Source: Actinoplanes couchii
GTDB taxonomy: Bacteria; Actinomycetota; Actinomycetes; Mycobacteriales; Micromonosporaceae
Assembly: GCF_016862075.1 (NCBI RefSeq)
Contig: NZ_BOMG01000093.1
Coordinates: 1 to 58,115 of the forward strand
Length of the DNA stretch: 58,115 nt
Reading direction: 5' to 3'
In this document: positions 41,927 through 50,353 of the stretch, piece after piece
Position numbering within the stretch: position 1 is the first letter of the stretch
How the letters are laid out: each line of letters begins with the position of its first letter
Program-made: the position numbers and the translations under genes
Notes under the pieces: generated by a model
What the model saw: only the letters and a program-made list of their open reading frames with translations
Databases searched by the model: none
Told to the model about the DNA's origin: nothing

Positions 41927-43140
41927 GGCAGCTCCACGTCCATCCTCGTCGGCCCGCCGGTCGGGCTCGACATCATGAAGCGGCCATCGTAGGCGGCCAC
42001 CCGCTGCCGGATCCCGCCCAGCCCACTGCCACCGGTCTCGTCCGCGCCACCCTTGCCGTCATCGACGACGCTCAACAGCAGACGATCCCCTTCCCGCCGT
42101 ACGATCACCCGGGCCGAAGTGGCCCCGCTGTGCTTGGCGACGTTGGTCAGCGCCTCGGCGACCACGAAGTAGGCGGTGGCCTCCACCGACACCGCACACC
42201 GGCCGGGCACGTCGACGGTCAGCTCGCACGGCACCGCGGACGTGCCGGCCAGCCCGGCGAGCGCCCCGGCCAGGCCACGGTCGTCGAGCACCGGCGGGAG
42301 GATCCCGCGGACCACCGACCGCAGCTCGGCGAGCGCCTGTTCGGTGGCCTCCTGGGCCCGGTCCAGGATGTCGGCGACCGCGGCCGGGTTGCGGTCGGTG
42401 GCCCGGCGGGCGGCGCCGATCAGCACGTTCACCGCGACCAGGCGGTTCTGGGTGCCGTCGTGCAGGGAGCGTTCGATCCGGCGCAGTTCGACGGCGTGCG
42501 CGTCCAGGGCGGCGGCCCGGGTCAGGGTCAGCTCGGCCACCCGCAGCGCCAGGTCGACGTCGTCGGGCGGGCCCAGCAGCCGCCGCCCGGGGAGGGCCTG
42601 GAGGCGGGCGATGGCCGGGCCCAGCCAGATGGTGATCGCGACGAACAGCGCGCCGATCAGCCACACCACCGCCGCGTCGGCGAACCCGTCGATGCGCCAG
42701 ACGATGAACCCGGGGCCGCCGTCCTCGGGTTCCAGGGCCCGGTACCAGAGGGGGAACGACGCGTACTCGACCGCGTAGATCGGCAGGGAGATGCCGATGG
42801 CGCCGAGGAAGAAGCCGGCCGTGCCGTGGATGCCGACCCAGCCGGCCTCGCACCGGACGGCCGGGTCACGCAGCGCGTCGCGGATGCCCTCGGGCAGCGG
42901 CGGCGGCCCGACCACCGGCGGTCCCCACCGGGTCAGCCGCGCGCGTTCCCGGTCGGCGACCGCCCGCAGCACCCGCGGGACGGTCGGCACCAGCAGCAGT
43001 CCCACCCCGACCGGCACGGCCAGCAGCACCAGCACCGTCCAGGCCAGCGCGACCAGGGCCAGCAGGGCGGTACCGAGCCCGCCGACGATGTGTTCCAGGC
43101 CGTCGACGGCGATCCGCAACCGTGGGAGAAGTCGGGGCAT
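41914..43140 (-). CDS. NarL-type sensor histidine kinase
   Basis: 408 residues. Four membrane helices (about 20-50, 100-122, 140-165 and an ill-defined one) lie in the first half. The HisKA_3 box ERSLHDGTQNRLVAV has the phospho-accepting His near residue 229. HATPase_c has TNVAKHSGA (N box) and GGSGLGGIRQRV (G box). The input may be the antibiotic-like substrate of the exporter, as in other exporter-linked kinases of this type (inference). Confidence 0.92.
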   Translation of the reverse strand: MPRLLPRLRIAVDGLEHIVGGLGTALLALVALAWTVLVLLAVPVGVGLLLVPTVPRVLRAVADRERARLTRWGPPVVGPPPLPEGIRDALRDPAVRCEAGWVGIHGTAGFFLGAIGISLPIYAVEYASFPLWYRALEPEDGGPGFIVWRIDGFADAAVVWLIGALFVAITIWLGPAIARLQALPGRRLLGPPDDVDLALRVAELTLTRAAALDAHAVELRRIERSLHDGTQNRLVAVNVLIGAARRATDRNPAAVADILDRAQEATEQALAELRSVVRGILPPVLDDRGLAGALAGLAGTSAVPCELTVDVPGRCAVSVEATAYFVVAEALTNVAKHSGATSARVIVRREGDRLLLSVVDDGKGGADETGGSGLGGIRQRVAAYDGRFMMSSPTGGPTRMDVELPCGS

Positions 43141-43249
43141 CCGTCAGACGATAGTGAGCGTCCCGGCCGGGCACAGTAGCGCAGGCTGTACCTTCTTCGT
43201 GGCGGTGGCGGGATGGTCGCGGCCACCGCCGATCCCTAGCGTCGAAGCC

Positions 43250-43423
43250 ATGAACGAGAAACTCCGCCCGGTCCTGTGGCTCCTGCTCATCCTCGGCCTC
43301 GCCGCCAACGCGGCCGCCTCCACCATCGGCGCCCACCAGCTCGTCGGCTCCGTCTTCGGCCTTGTCGCCCTGGCATCCGGCACCGGCCTGGCGATCCACC
43401 ACTATCGTTACCGGAGGCAGTGA
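43250..43423 (+). CDS. Small membrane protein
   Basis: 57 residues with two hydrophobic stretches (about 7-27 and 31-49) and a basic C-terminus (HHYRYRRQ). It is divergent from the histidine kinase gene, with 109 bases between. No ribosome site is clear, so it may be leaderless. Similar small proteins are common near sensor kinases in actinomycetes, without known role. Confidence 0.65.
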   Translation: MNEKLRPVLWLLLILGLAANAAASTIGAHQLVGSVFGLVALASGTGLAIHHYRYRRQ

Positions 43424-43697
43424 GCCAAGGGTACGCGGGCGGCTCAGGGCGGGTGTGTGCCCACCGTCGATCTCCACCGGACGAACCCCGAGCGGCTCAC
43501 GGACGACCCGGTGCAGGTAGCCGGGCGGGAACAGGCGGTCGTCGCGACAGATCACCACCGTCGTCGGTACGCCGGGCCACTCCCGCATCGGTGTGGGCTC
43601 CCGCAGCCGCACCTCGGAATGTGCCCGCCCACGGCCGCGTGCCTCGGCGGCCAGTTCCGCGGGAACGTCCTGGAATGAGCACGAAGGTGGCCGTCAC
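43424..43697 (-). pseudogene. Alpha/beta-hydrolase relic with internal deletion
   Basis: The minus strand starts with GTG and VTATFVLIPG, the usual first strand of a small alpha/beta hydrolase. After a few codons the frame changes. The next frame reads MREWPGVPTTVVICRDDRLFPP and GVRPVEIDGGHTPALSRP, which is the C-terminal third with the catalytic Asp and His. The nucleophile elbow and core are absent, and no family-like C-terminus follows. The GTG overlaps the stop of the upstream CHAT-like gene. I read it as a gene that lost its middle. Confidence 0.6.
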
Positions 43698-44176
43698 CCC
43701 ACCCTGTATTCATTCGCATTCATCGGCTTGACGAGTATCGCCGTGGCCGGATCAACGTCGGGTGCATGTGCGAGAACCGGCAGTTCACTGCTGGAGAGAC
43801 CGGCGAGTTCGAGCGCGGCCTGTGCCGACGGGTGGGCCGAGCGAATGGACTGCCCGTTGGCGACCGCGGCGTAGAACTGGGCGGCGTAGGCAATCGCGGT
43901 GATAACAACGCCATGGTGTTGCTTGTCCACATCCTTCTCGAATTCGATCAATTTGTCGTCGCTGTGGCCGGTGAAGTGGACGATGTGCGGCCTGAACCTC
44001 GTGATTCCGTCGAGAAGATCACCCGTGGTTGCGGCCGGCCGATGATCCAGATCGATCGAATCGCTGTGGAGCGCACTCTCCACCGCTGCACGGATTCGCT
44101 TCTGCTCTCGCCCGATTCGAAGATCACCAGCGGATGCCGCGCCGAGAAGCAGGATTCGATATTGACTCGAACCCAC
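43694..44176 (-). CDS. CHAT-like protein lacking the catalytic-cysteine block
   Basis: 160 residues. RILLLGAASAGDLRIGREQK and PHIVHFTGHSDD match the first half of a CHAT-like domain, including the catalytic-type His. The region that should carry the LNxC motif is missing: sequence jumps from HHGVVITA to IAYAAQFYAAVANGQS, which belongs after it. The remaining C-terminus (LELAGLSSSELPVL) is normal. The most likely cause is an in-frame deletion of about 60 codons. The product would be inactive as a protease; a decoy or inhibitor role cannot be excluded. It is not closely similar to the CHAT protein at 6086. Confidence 0.68.
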   Translation of the reverse strand: MGSSQYRILLLGAASAGDLRIGREQKRIRAAVESALHSDSIDLDHRPAATTGDLLDGITRFRPHIVHFTGHSDDKLIEFEKDVDKQHHGVVITAIAYAAQFYAAVANGQSIRSAHPSAQAALELAGLSSSELPVLAHAPDVDPATAILVKPMNANEYRVG

Positions 44177-44260
44177 CGGTCAGACTCCTTCAGCCCCAAC
44201 GATCAATAGTCAGCGGGCATATTTCCGCACTCGGAACCGGAATCTAATCCCCCGACCGGG

Positions 44261-45133
44261 TCACAGATGGGGACCGCGGTCGATCTTGAGGTCGCGTTCC
44301 AGCTGGGTGATCGCGGTGCGCAGGTCGTCGAGGCGCTGGCTGATGACTATCCGGTCGAACTCGTCGGGGATGCCGTCGTTGTCGTCGTCGGTGGCCATGT
44401 GGGTGGTCATCTCCAGGCGGCGGGCCTCCTCCATCGAGTTCACGATCACGCCGATCAGGATGTTGACCAGCACGTTCACCGTGATCAGCACGTAGCTGAC
44501 GTAGTAGACGAGCGTCCACGGCGACAGTTCCAGACCGGACTCGATCAGGTCCGGCAGGGTCTCCAGGGACAGCAGCACGAAGAGGGTGAGCACCGCGGCG
44601 CCCAGCGTGCCGTACTGGTCGGGGTCGGACGCGCCGAAGATCAGCCACCCGGCCATCCCGTAGACGTAGAGGGTGACCAGGGCCAGCGCCAGGAACCCGC
44701 CGACGCCGGGCAGGCTGCGCAGCAGGGCGGTGACGATGGTCCGCAGCCCGGGTGAGAAGCGGACCAGCCGCACCACCCGGGCGATCCGGATCACCCGCAG
44801 GGCCGCGGTGTCGCCGTGCAGGCCGGGCAGGAAGACGGCGGCGATCACGATGAAGTCGAAGACGTTCCAGCCGTGCCGGAAGAACTCCCGCGGGTTCCGG
44901 CCGTACGCCAGGATCCGGATCGCGATCTCGGTGACGAACACGGCCCGGAACACGTATTCGATCCCGTGCAGCCACGGCACCATGGACTCCGCGTGCGGGT
45001 AGGTCTCGACCGCCAGGAGCAGGGCGTTGGCCCCGATCACCAGGACGATGGCGACCTCGAACGGCCGGGATTCGCTGATCCGGCCACAGAACCGGGCCAC
45101 CGGGTGCATACGCGAAATAGACGATCTTGGCAC
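44261..45133 (-). CDS. Voltage-gated-like ion channel (six-helix, NaChBac-type)
   Basis: 290 residues. Six helices S1-S6; S4 has five Arg at every third position (RVIRIARVVRLVR). A pore loop with LFVLLSLETLPDL lies between S5 and S6, close to the SLE/TLE filter of bacterial sodium channels. After S6 comes a TSP3/EF-hand-like Ca2+ motif (DDDNDGIPDEFD) and a short coiled coil (LDDLRTAITQLERDL), which would hold the tetramer together. Ca2+ binding next to the S6 gate could regulate opening (inference). ATG 45133 or ATG 45109. Confidence 0.87.
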   Translation of the reverse strand: MPRSSISRMHPVARFCGRISESRPFEVAIVLVIGANALLLAVETYPHAESMVPWLHGIEYVFRAVFVTEIAIRILAYGRNPREFFRHGWNVFDFIVIAAVFLPGLHGDTAALRVIRIARVVRLVRFSPGLRTIVTALLRSLPGVGGFLALALVTLYVYGMAGWLIFGASDPDQYGTLGAAVLTLFVLLSLETLPDLIESGLELSPWTLVYYVSYVLITVNVLVNILIGVIVNSMEEARRLEMTTHMATDDDNDGIPDEFDRIVISQRLDDLRTAITQLERDLKIDRGPHL

Positions 45134-45157
45134 CCGGTCACCCTACGTCCGGCGGGG

Positions 45158-45478
45158 TCAGCTGAACGTGTTGGTCTGGGTGTTCCCGTCGCCGATCTGC
45201 ACACCCTTGGCATCGGTGATCCGGACGTCGTATTTTCCCTCGGGCTGGAGCGCCCGGGCCAGTGCCACGATGTGCGGGTCGGTGTCGGCGCCGAGTTGTC
45301 GCAGGTGTTTCGCGAGTGGTTTCGCCCAGGTGTCCGGGTCGTTCTGGTGCTCGGCCAGGACCAGCGTGGCCGCGGGCGTCCCGGCGAACCGCTCGGCGAC
45401 CGCCGCCCGCAGTGCGGTGCCGGAGTTCCCGTGTGCGACGGCGGTGAGCGCCCGGACGATCAGCGTGACCGGTTCCAT
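45158..45478 (-). CDS. Small protein with C-terminal RHIM-like (BASS3-type) amyloid motif
   Basis: 106 residues. Residues 1-80 are a compact helical domain of unknown family (rich in Ala/Leu, with FAGTPAATLVLAEHQNDP). The end reads KGVQIGDGNTQTNTFS: VQIGDGN fits the RHIM core (V/I-Q-I/V/L-G-x-x-N) and the bacterial BASS3 motif, which forms amyloids that recruit partners with the same motif. Such motifs usually link an NLR-type sensor and an effector. Neither partner is in the window, so it may be an orphan or act with a distant gene. ATG 45478 is preferred; an upstream start adds 14 residues. Confidence 0.75.
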   Translation of the reverse strand: MEPVTLIVRALTAVAHGNSGTALRAAVAERFAGTPAATLVLAEHQNDPDTWAKPLAKHLRQLGADTDPHIVALARALQPEGKYDVRITDAKGVQIGDGNTQTNTFS

Positions 45479-45491
45479 GGTGTCCAGTCTG

Positions 45492-46313
45492 TCAGCGGAG
45501 CTGCCCGGCGGCCAGACCACTCTGGACCTGGCGGTGAAAGACGAGGTAGCCGAGCAGCACCGGGAGCATGGCGATGGTCATGCCGGCGAACAGGCCGCTG
45601 AAGTCGCCCTGGTACCCCTCGTTCACGGCGAGCGCGGTCAGCCCCTGGGCGAGCACCCAGCGACGTTCGGCTCCCTCGCCTTGCATGAGCACGATCGGCA
45701 GGACGTACTGGTTCCACTGGAACAGGAAGTTGAAGATGCCGACGCTGACCAGTCCGGGGCGGGCCATCGGCAGCATCACCCGGAAGAACAGGCCGAAGTG
45801 GCCGCAGCCGTCGACCATGGCGGCCTCGGCGACCGAGGTGGGCAGGGTGCGGAAGAAGGCGGTCAGGAAGAAGACCGTGAACGGCAGCGAGTACGCGGCG
45901 TAGACCAGGGTGAGTCCGGGCAGGGTGCCGAGCAGCCCGAGGTTGCGGACCACGAAGAAGAGCGGCACCAGGGCCAGGAAGACCGGGAACATCATCCCGC
46001 CGACGAACGCGTAGTAGACGATCCGGTTGCCGCGGAACCGGTAGCGGGCCAGCACGTACGCGGCCATCGCCCCGAGCAGCATGGTCAGCGTGAGGGCGCC
46101 GGTGACCACGACGGCGCTGTTCAGGAAGTACCTGCCGATGTGGGCCGAGGTCCAGGCGCGTTCCCAGTTCTCCCAGCGCAGCCGGGCCGGCAGGCTCCAC
46201 GGGTCGGTGAGGATCTCGTCGTCGCTCTTGAACGAGCCGAGCACCGCCCACACCAGCGGCAGCGTGGTGAGCAGCGCCCAGGCGATCAGGAAGACGTGGG
46301 ACAGGCGTTTCAC
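45492..46313 (-). CDS. Sugar ABC transporter permease (MalG type)
   Basis: 273 residues with six membrane helices. The EAA loop is seen as EAAMVDGCGHFGLFFRVMLP, which docks on the ATPase. Start GTG overlaps the stop of the other permease (GTGA). The last gene of the minus arm of the peptidoglycan-salvage locus. No ATPase is encoded here; a shared MsiK-type ATPase, as in other actinomycetes, would supply energy (inference). Confidence 0.92.
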   Translation of the reverse strand: MKRLSHVFLIAWALLTTLPLVWAVLGSFKSDDEILTDPWSLPARLRWENWERAWTSAHIGRYFLNSAVVVTGALTLTMLLGAMAAYVLARYRFRGNRIVYYAFVGGMMFPVFLALVPLFFVVRNLGLLGTLPGLTLVYAAYSLPFTVFFLTAFFRTLPTSVAEAAMVDGCGHFGLFFRVMLPMARPGLVSVGIFNFLFQWNQYVLPIVLMQGEGAERRWVLAQGLTALAVNEGYQGDFSGLFAGMTIAMLPVLLGYLVFHRQVQSGLAAGQLR

Positions 46314-47182
46314 AGCTCCACCCGGTCCCGTCTGGTCACCTGGAGGAACATCGCCGCCACGGTGAGTGTCAGGAAGAACATGGCGACACCGATCGCGGAG
46401 GCGTACCCGAACTGGCCGTCGCCGAAGGCGGTCTTGTAGAGCCGCAACCCGACCACGTCCGACGACGAGCTGGGCCCGCCGTCGGTGATGATCTGCACGA
46501 TCGCGAAGCCGTCGATGGCGATGATGGCGAGGTAGACCCAGGCGACCTGGATGGTGACCCAGAGCAGCGGCACGGTGATCCGGACCAGGGTGGTGACCCG
46601 GTCCGCGCCGTCCAGGGCGGCCGCCTCGTACAGCTCCCGCGGGATCGCCTGCATGGCGGCACTGAACAGGACCACGTAGAAACCGACGTTCATCCAGATC
46701 AGCACCGTCAGTACGCACCAGAAGGCGAACCGTGGATCACCCAGCCAGGCGACCGCCAGATCGTCCAGGCCCACGCTCCGGAGCAGTCCGTTGATCATCC
46801 CGGTGTGCGGGGCGTACATCTCCTTCCACAGCACCCCGATGATCGCTACCGAGAGCACCTGCGGGAAGAAGTAGACGACCCGGTAGACAGCGGCCCCGCG
46901 CACCCCGTGCACGGTGATCATCGAGGCGAAGAAGAGTCCGAGAAGGATCGTCACCACCGGCAGGAAGAGCAGGAGCAGCCCGTTGTGGCGCAGCGCGTTC
47001 CAGAACCAGCCGTCGCCGAGCAGCCGCCGGAAGTTGTCCAGGCCGACGAACTCGAAGGTCGGTGACAGCCCGCTCCAGTTCGTCGCGGAGATCTGGAACG
47101 CCTGCGCGTACGGCGAGACCACGAACAGCCCGTACAGCAGCAGGGGTGGCACCAGGAACGTGAGAAGGAAGATCCGCCGCAC
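46310..47182 (-). CDS. Sugar ABC transporter permease (MalF type)
   Basis: 290 residues with six membrane helices and the EAA loop (YEAAALDGADRVTTLVRITV). GTG 47182 starts one base after the solute-binding protein stop. It pairs with the MalG-type permease. Together with the solute-binding lipoprotein it should import the sugar that the secreted enzymes of the locus release, probably MurNAc or a MurNAc-containing sugar (inference). Confidence 0.92.
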   Translation of the reverse strand: MRRIFLLTFLVPPLLLYGLFVVSPYAQAFQISATNWSGLSPTFEFVGLDNFRRLLGDGWFWNALRHNGLLLLFLPVVTILLGLFFASMITVHGVRGAAVYRVVYFFPQVLSVAIIGVLWKEMYAPHTGMINGLLRSVGLDDLAVAWLGDPRFAFWCVLTVLIWMNVGFYVVLFSAAMQAIPRELYEAAALDGADRVTTLVRITVPLLWVTIQVAWVYLAIIAIDGFAIVQIITDGGPSSSSDVVGLRLYKTAFGDGQFGYASAIGVAMFFLTLTVAAMFLQVTRRDRVEL

Positions 47183-47183
47183 G

Positions 47184-48584
47184 TTACGACCGCTGGTATT
47201 TCTTGATCGCTGGATCCTTCGCGAACTCGTCGGCGGATTTCTGCACCTTGTCGCACCACTGCGTGGCGTTGATCCGCTTGGCGAACAGTTCGGCGCTGGC
47301 CCCGTCCACCCGCTCGCGTTCGAGCTTGCGGTAGTAGGACGAGTAGAGCCAGGTGAACGCGCCACCCTTCGAGGCGTCGATCAGCTCGGTGACCGAGGTG
47401 AGCCCCGGCCCGAGCGGGATGCCCGCACCGGCTCCCTGCACACAGGTGAGGCTGCTGACCCGCCGGGTGAAGTCGGCGGCGCCGGCCTGCGACAGCATGA
47501 CCCGCAGATACTCCAGTCCGCCGCGGGTGTTCTTCCCCTGGGCGGGCACGATGAACGGCTCGCTGCCGGTGCCGCGGAACGTCTCGTACGGCAGCTTGTC
47601 CGCGTTCGACAGCGCCGGGGTCGGTGCGACGGCCATCCGGAAGCCGGCCGGGGTGACCGCCTTCTGCTCGTTCTCCAGCCAGGAGCCGCAGGACAGGAAC
47701 GCGGCGTTGCCCCGGCACCACTCGGTCTGCGACTGCACGTGGTCCATGCCCTCGGCGCCGGGTTGCAGGAAGCCGTCCACCGCGAGCTGGTAGTACGCCT
47801 CGGCGGCGGCGACCACGGCCGGATGCTTCCACGCGTTCGGTTCGAGGTTGTCGATGGCCAGGATCACCTCGAGGCCGCCGAGCTTGGCCGCCGACGCGAG
47901 GATCGGCCAGCTCAGGTAGCGCGAGTGTTTGCCCGGATAGGTCCACGGCGCGATCCCGGCCGCCTTGATCGTCCGGCACAGCGCGATCATGTCGGTCCAG
48001 GTCCGCGGATACTCCCAGCCCCGGGACTCGAAGAGCTTGCGCGAGTACCAGATGCCGTAGGCCGAGTAGGCGTAGTTCAAGGACAGGAATTTCCCGTCGT
48101 ACGATCCGACGTCCACGATCCCGGGCAGCAGCGCGTCCCGGACCTTCTTCGCCGGATCGTCCAGGCTCGGGGCGTCCAGGAGTTCCCCCAGGTCGGTGAG
48201 GGCGCCCTGGGCGACGAGCCCGTTGAAGTCGATCTGGCTGCCGCCGGAGTTGTTCACCACGTCCGGCGGATCCCCGGCGACGAACCGGGGTTGCAGCGTC
48301 TCGGCGATCTGCTGGGTGGCCGAGTGCTTGATCTGGGCTTTCGGATAGCGCTGCCGGTACATCGCCTGATGCGCCTTGGCGTAGTCCTCACCGAACCCGC
48401 CGTTGAAGATGACCACTTCGAGGGCGGCGTCCGCCTTGACCCCGAGCGGGTTGTCCGCGCTGGTCTCCCCCTTGACGCCCTCGGTCGTGCCGCCGCCGCC
48501 CAGGGCGCACCCGGCCAGCCCGCTCGCCGCCGCCACACCCACGGCGCCCTGCAGGAGGCCGCGCCGGCTCATCGCAGTGGTCAT
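47184..48584 (-). CDS. Solute-binding lipoprotein of a sugar ABC transporter
   Basis: 466 residues. A twin-Arg signal (SRRGLLQGAVGVAAAS) ends in the lipobox LAGC, so the protein is exported folded and lipid-anchored. The remainder is a type I periplasmic-binding fold of the MalE/extracellular family 1 kind (VVIFNGGFGEDYAKAH, GDPPDVVNN). It should capture the sugar substrate for the permeases. GGAG lies seven bases before the ATG. It follows the serine hydrolase gene at 16 bases. Confidence 0.92.
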   Translation of the reverse strand: MTTAMSRRGLLQGAVGVAAASGLAGCALGGGGTTEGVKGETSADNPLGVKADAALEVVIFNGGFGEDYAKAHQAMYRQRYPKAQIKHSATQQIAETLQPRFVAGDPPDVVNNSGGSQIDFNGLVAQGALTDLGELLDAPSLDDPAKKVRDALLPGIVDVGSYDGKFLSLNYAYSAYGIWYSRKLFESRGWEYPRTWTDMIALCRTIKAAGIAPWTYPGKHSRYLSWPILASAAKLGGLEVILAIDNLEPNAWKHPAVVAAAEAYYQLAVDGFLQPGAEGMDHVQSQTEWCRGNAAFLSCGSWLENEQKAVTPAGFRMAVAPTPALSNADKLPYETFRGTGSEPFIVPAQGKNTRGGLEYLRVMLSQAGAADFTRRVSSLTCVQGAGAGIPLGPGLTSVTELIDASKGGAFTWLYSSYYRKLERERVDGASAELFAKRINATQWCDKVQKSADEFAKDPAIKKYQRS

Positions 48585-48600
48585 CTCTCGACTCCGTCCG

Positions 48601-50247
48601 TCAATCGTGTTGAGGGGTCCACCCGTCCGCCGTGCCGACGGGACCGATTCCGGCGACGAGCACGCCGCGGCCCTGCGAGACGGCGTCGGTGCGGTAGGTG
48701 AAACGAAGCGCCGACCCGGGCGGTACGGCGGGGGTGGCCGTCCACCAGCGCCGTTCGCCGTAGCCGCTGAGCACCCCGGCGCTGGTGGCCCGCCGGTGGC
48801 CGGAGCGCAGGTCGAGGGCCGCGGGTCGCCACCCGACCTGATCGGCGGAGAACTCGACGGTGAGGGTGTCCAGACGGGGCTGGGTGTCGTACCAGAGCTG
48901 GAAGGAACCCGGACCACCACCGGCCGTGAGGGTCGAGACCGCCCCGTCGCGGAACGCGGTCCGCCAGACCGGGCCCCCGCCGGACGGCGCGGCGATCGGG
49001 CGGGCGTCGGCGAACGCCCTGGCCAGCGCCGCGCGGGCGGCCGTGTTGGGCCCCCACGCACGATCCGGGTGCACCCGGTTGCTGAGCAGGACGAGGAACG
49101 ACTGATCGAGGGGGTCGATCACCACCGACGTGCCGGTGAACCCGGTGTGCCCGAAGGTGACCGGCGAGGTCATCCCGTCCATGTAGACGTGCTTGGCCAG
49201 TTCGAAGCCGAGCCCGCGGCTGCTGTCCGGGTAGCGGTCCAGCAGGTCGGCGTTGTAGTTCACCAGCGCCTGGCGGATCCGCGCGGCGGGCAGGATCCGC
49301 TCGCCCCGGTAGATGCCGCCGTTGAGCAGCGTCTGGCAGAGGATCGCCAGGTCGTCGACGGTGGAGAAGATCCCGGCGTGCCCGGCGACGCCCCCGAGCG
49401 ACCAGGCGTTCTCGTCGTGCACCTCACCACGGACCAACCCTCTTCCCGCGTACGGCTGGAACTCGGTGGCCGCGGTCCGGTCCACGGCCGTGGGGCGGAA
49501 TCCGGTGTCGCGCATCCGCAGCGGCCCGGTGATCCCGGCGCGGACCAGGTCGGCGAGTGGTTTCCCGGCGACCCGTTCGACCAGCACGCCGAGGTCGATC
49601 AGGCCGATGTCGGAGTAGGCGTACTGCCCGCCCGGCGTGGTCCCCGCGGTGGCCGGGGTGCTCAGGGCGGCGGCGAGCCGGGTCTCCGGGGTCGGGTGGG
49701 TGGAGTGGAAGGGCCGGAACGGCGGGAGTCCCGCGGTGTGCGTGAGCAGGTTCCGGACCGTCGCCCCGGGCACCCGGAACTCCGGCAGGTAGGCGCTGAC
49801 CAGGGCGTCCAGGTCCACCCGGCCGGCCTCGACCTGCTGCAGCACCACGATCGTGGTGAACAGTTTGGTGATCGAGGCGAGGTCCCACAGCGTGTACACC
49901 CGCGCCGGGACGCGCTGTTCGGGCGGCAGTTCGAGGGCCGGCGTGGCCCAGCGGACCGCGTCGCCGACGGCGAACCGGGACACCACGACGCCGTGCCGGG
50001 CGGCGAGCACCGCCGCGCCCGCGTAGCTGGGATGGCCCGGATGATCCGGAGTGGGCGCCAGATAGGACGCGGCGATGTCCGGAATCGACTCGATCGGGCC
50101 GGGCCGCAGACCCGCTTGACGGGGTGTTCCCTGATGTAGCACGTCACTCCGGAAGGTGATTTCGTCCGGGCTCACGGCCCGCACCGGTGATCCGATCATG
50201 AGACCGGCCACCATACCGAGCAGCACGAACCGCAGCTTGATCATCAA
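48601..50247 (-). CDS. Secreted beta-lactamase-fold serine hydrolase (AmlB/YbbE-like)
   Basis: 548 residues with a signal peptide. Class-C motifs: SITK (nucleophile Ser and Lys), YSD (Tyr) and GHTG. A C-terminal beta domain (about 440-548) may bind the wall. In the Bacillus murQ-murR-murP locus a gene for this fold (amlB/ybbE) stands beside nagZ and namZ, and this gene stands divergent to nagZ. It may hydrolyse a peptide or ester bond of cell-wall fragments, but activity is not proven. ATG 50247 or ATG 50244. Confidence 0.85.
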   Translation of the reverse strand: MMIKLRFVLLGMVAGLMIGSPVRAVSPDEITFRSDVLHQGTPRQAGLRPGPIESIPDIAASYLAPTPDHPGHPSYAGAAVLAARHGVVVSRFAVGDAVRWATPALELPPEQRVPARVYTLWDLASITKLFTTIVVLQQVEAGRVDLDALVSAYLPEFRVPGATVRNLLTHTAGLPPFRPFHSTHPTPETRLAAALSTPATAGTTPGGQYAYSDIGLIDLGVLVERVAGKPLADLVRAGITGPLRMRDTGFRPTAVDRTAATEFQPYAGRGLVRGEVHDENAWSLGGVAGHAGIFSTVDDLAILCQTLLNGGIYRGERILPAARIRQALVNYNADLLDRYPDSSRGLGFELAKHVYMDGMTSPVTFGHTGFTGTSVVIDPLDQSFLVLLSNRVHPDRAWGPNTAARAALARAFADARPIAAPSGGGPVWRTAFRDGAVSTLTAGGGPGSFQLWYDTQPRLDTLTVEFSADQVGWRPAALDLRSGHRRATSAGVLSGYGERRWWTATPAVPPGSALRFTYRTDAVSQGRGVLVAGIGPVGTADGWTPQHD

Positions 50248-50277
50248 CGCCTCTCAATACGCCGACCTGTCGAGGAT

Positions 50278-50313
50278 GAATGTTTCCTTCACGACTCGCA
50301 AGAGGAGTGAAGG
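50278..50313. promoter_or_regulatory. Candidate operators between the serine hydrolase and nagZ
   Basis: The minus strand holds AAGGAAACATT (50279-50289), similar to AAGGAAAGTTT before the RpiR gene. CCTTCAC (50286-50292) and GTGAAGG (50307-50313) form an inverted repeat with 14 bases between. Both lie in the divergent promoter region. They are candidates for the MurR-type regulator of this locus. Confidence 0.4.
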
Positions 50314-50353
50314 TTATTGCCATCCGCCGACCCTGCGGCTACCTTCCGACATC

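Noticed and set aside
42866..43612. 248-codon minus frame joining a hydrolase-like start to the histidine-kinase region
   Set aside because: Only the first about 60 codons are hydrolase-like; the rest is antisense or frame-shifted sequence of other genes. Treated as part of a pseudogene.
48403..50139. 578-codon plus-strand frame opposite the serine hydrolase
   Set aside because: Antisense shadow of a gene with clear SxxK and HTG motifs.
45479..50353. A second CebR-type box near the sugar ABC transporter
   Set aside because: No TGGGAGCGCTCCCA-like palindrome was found there, so this transporter is not linked to the cellulose regulon by sequence.
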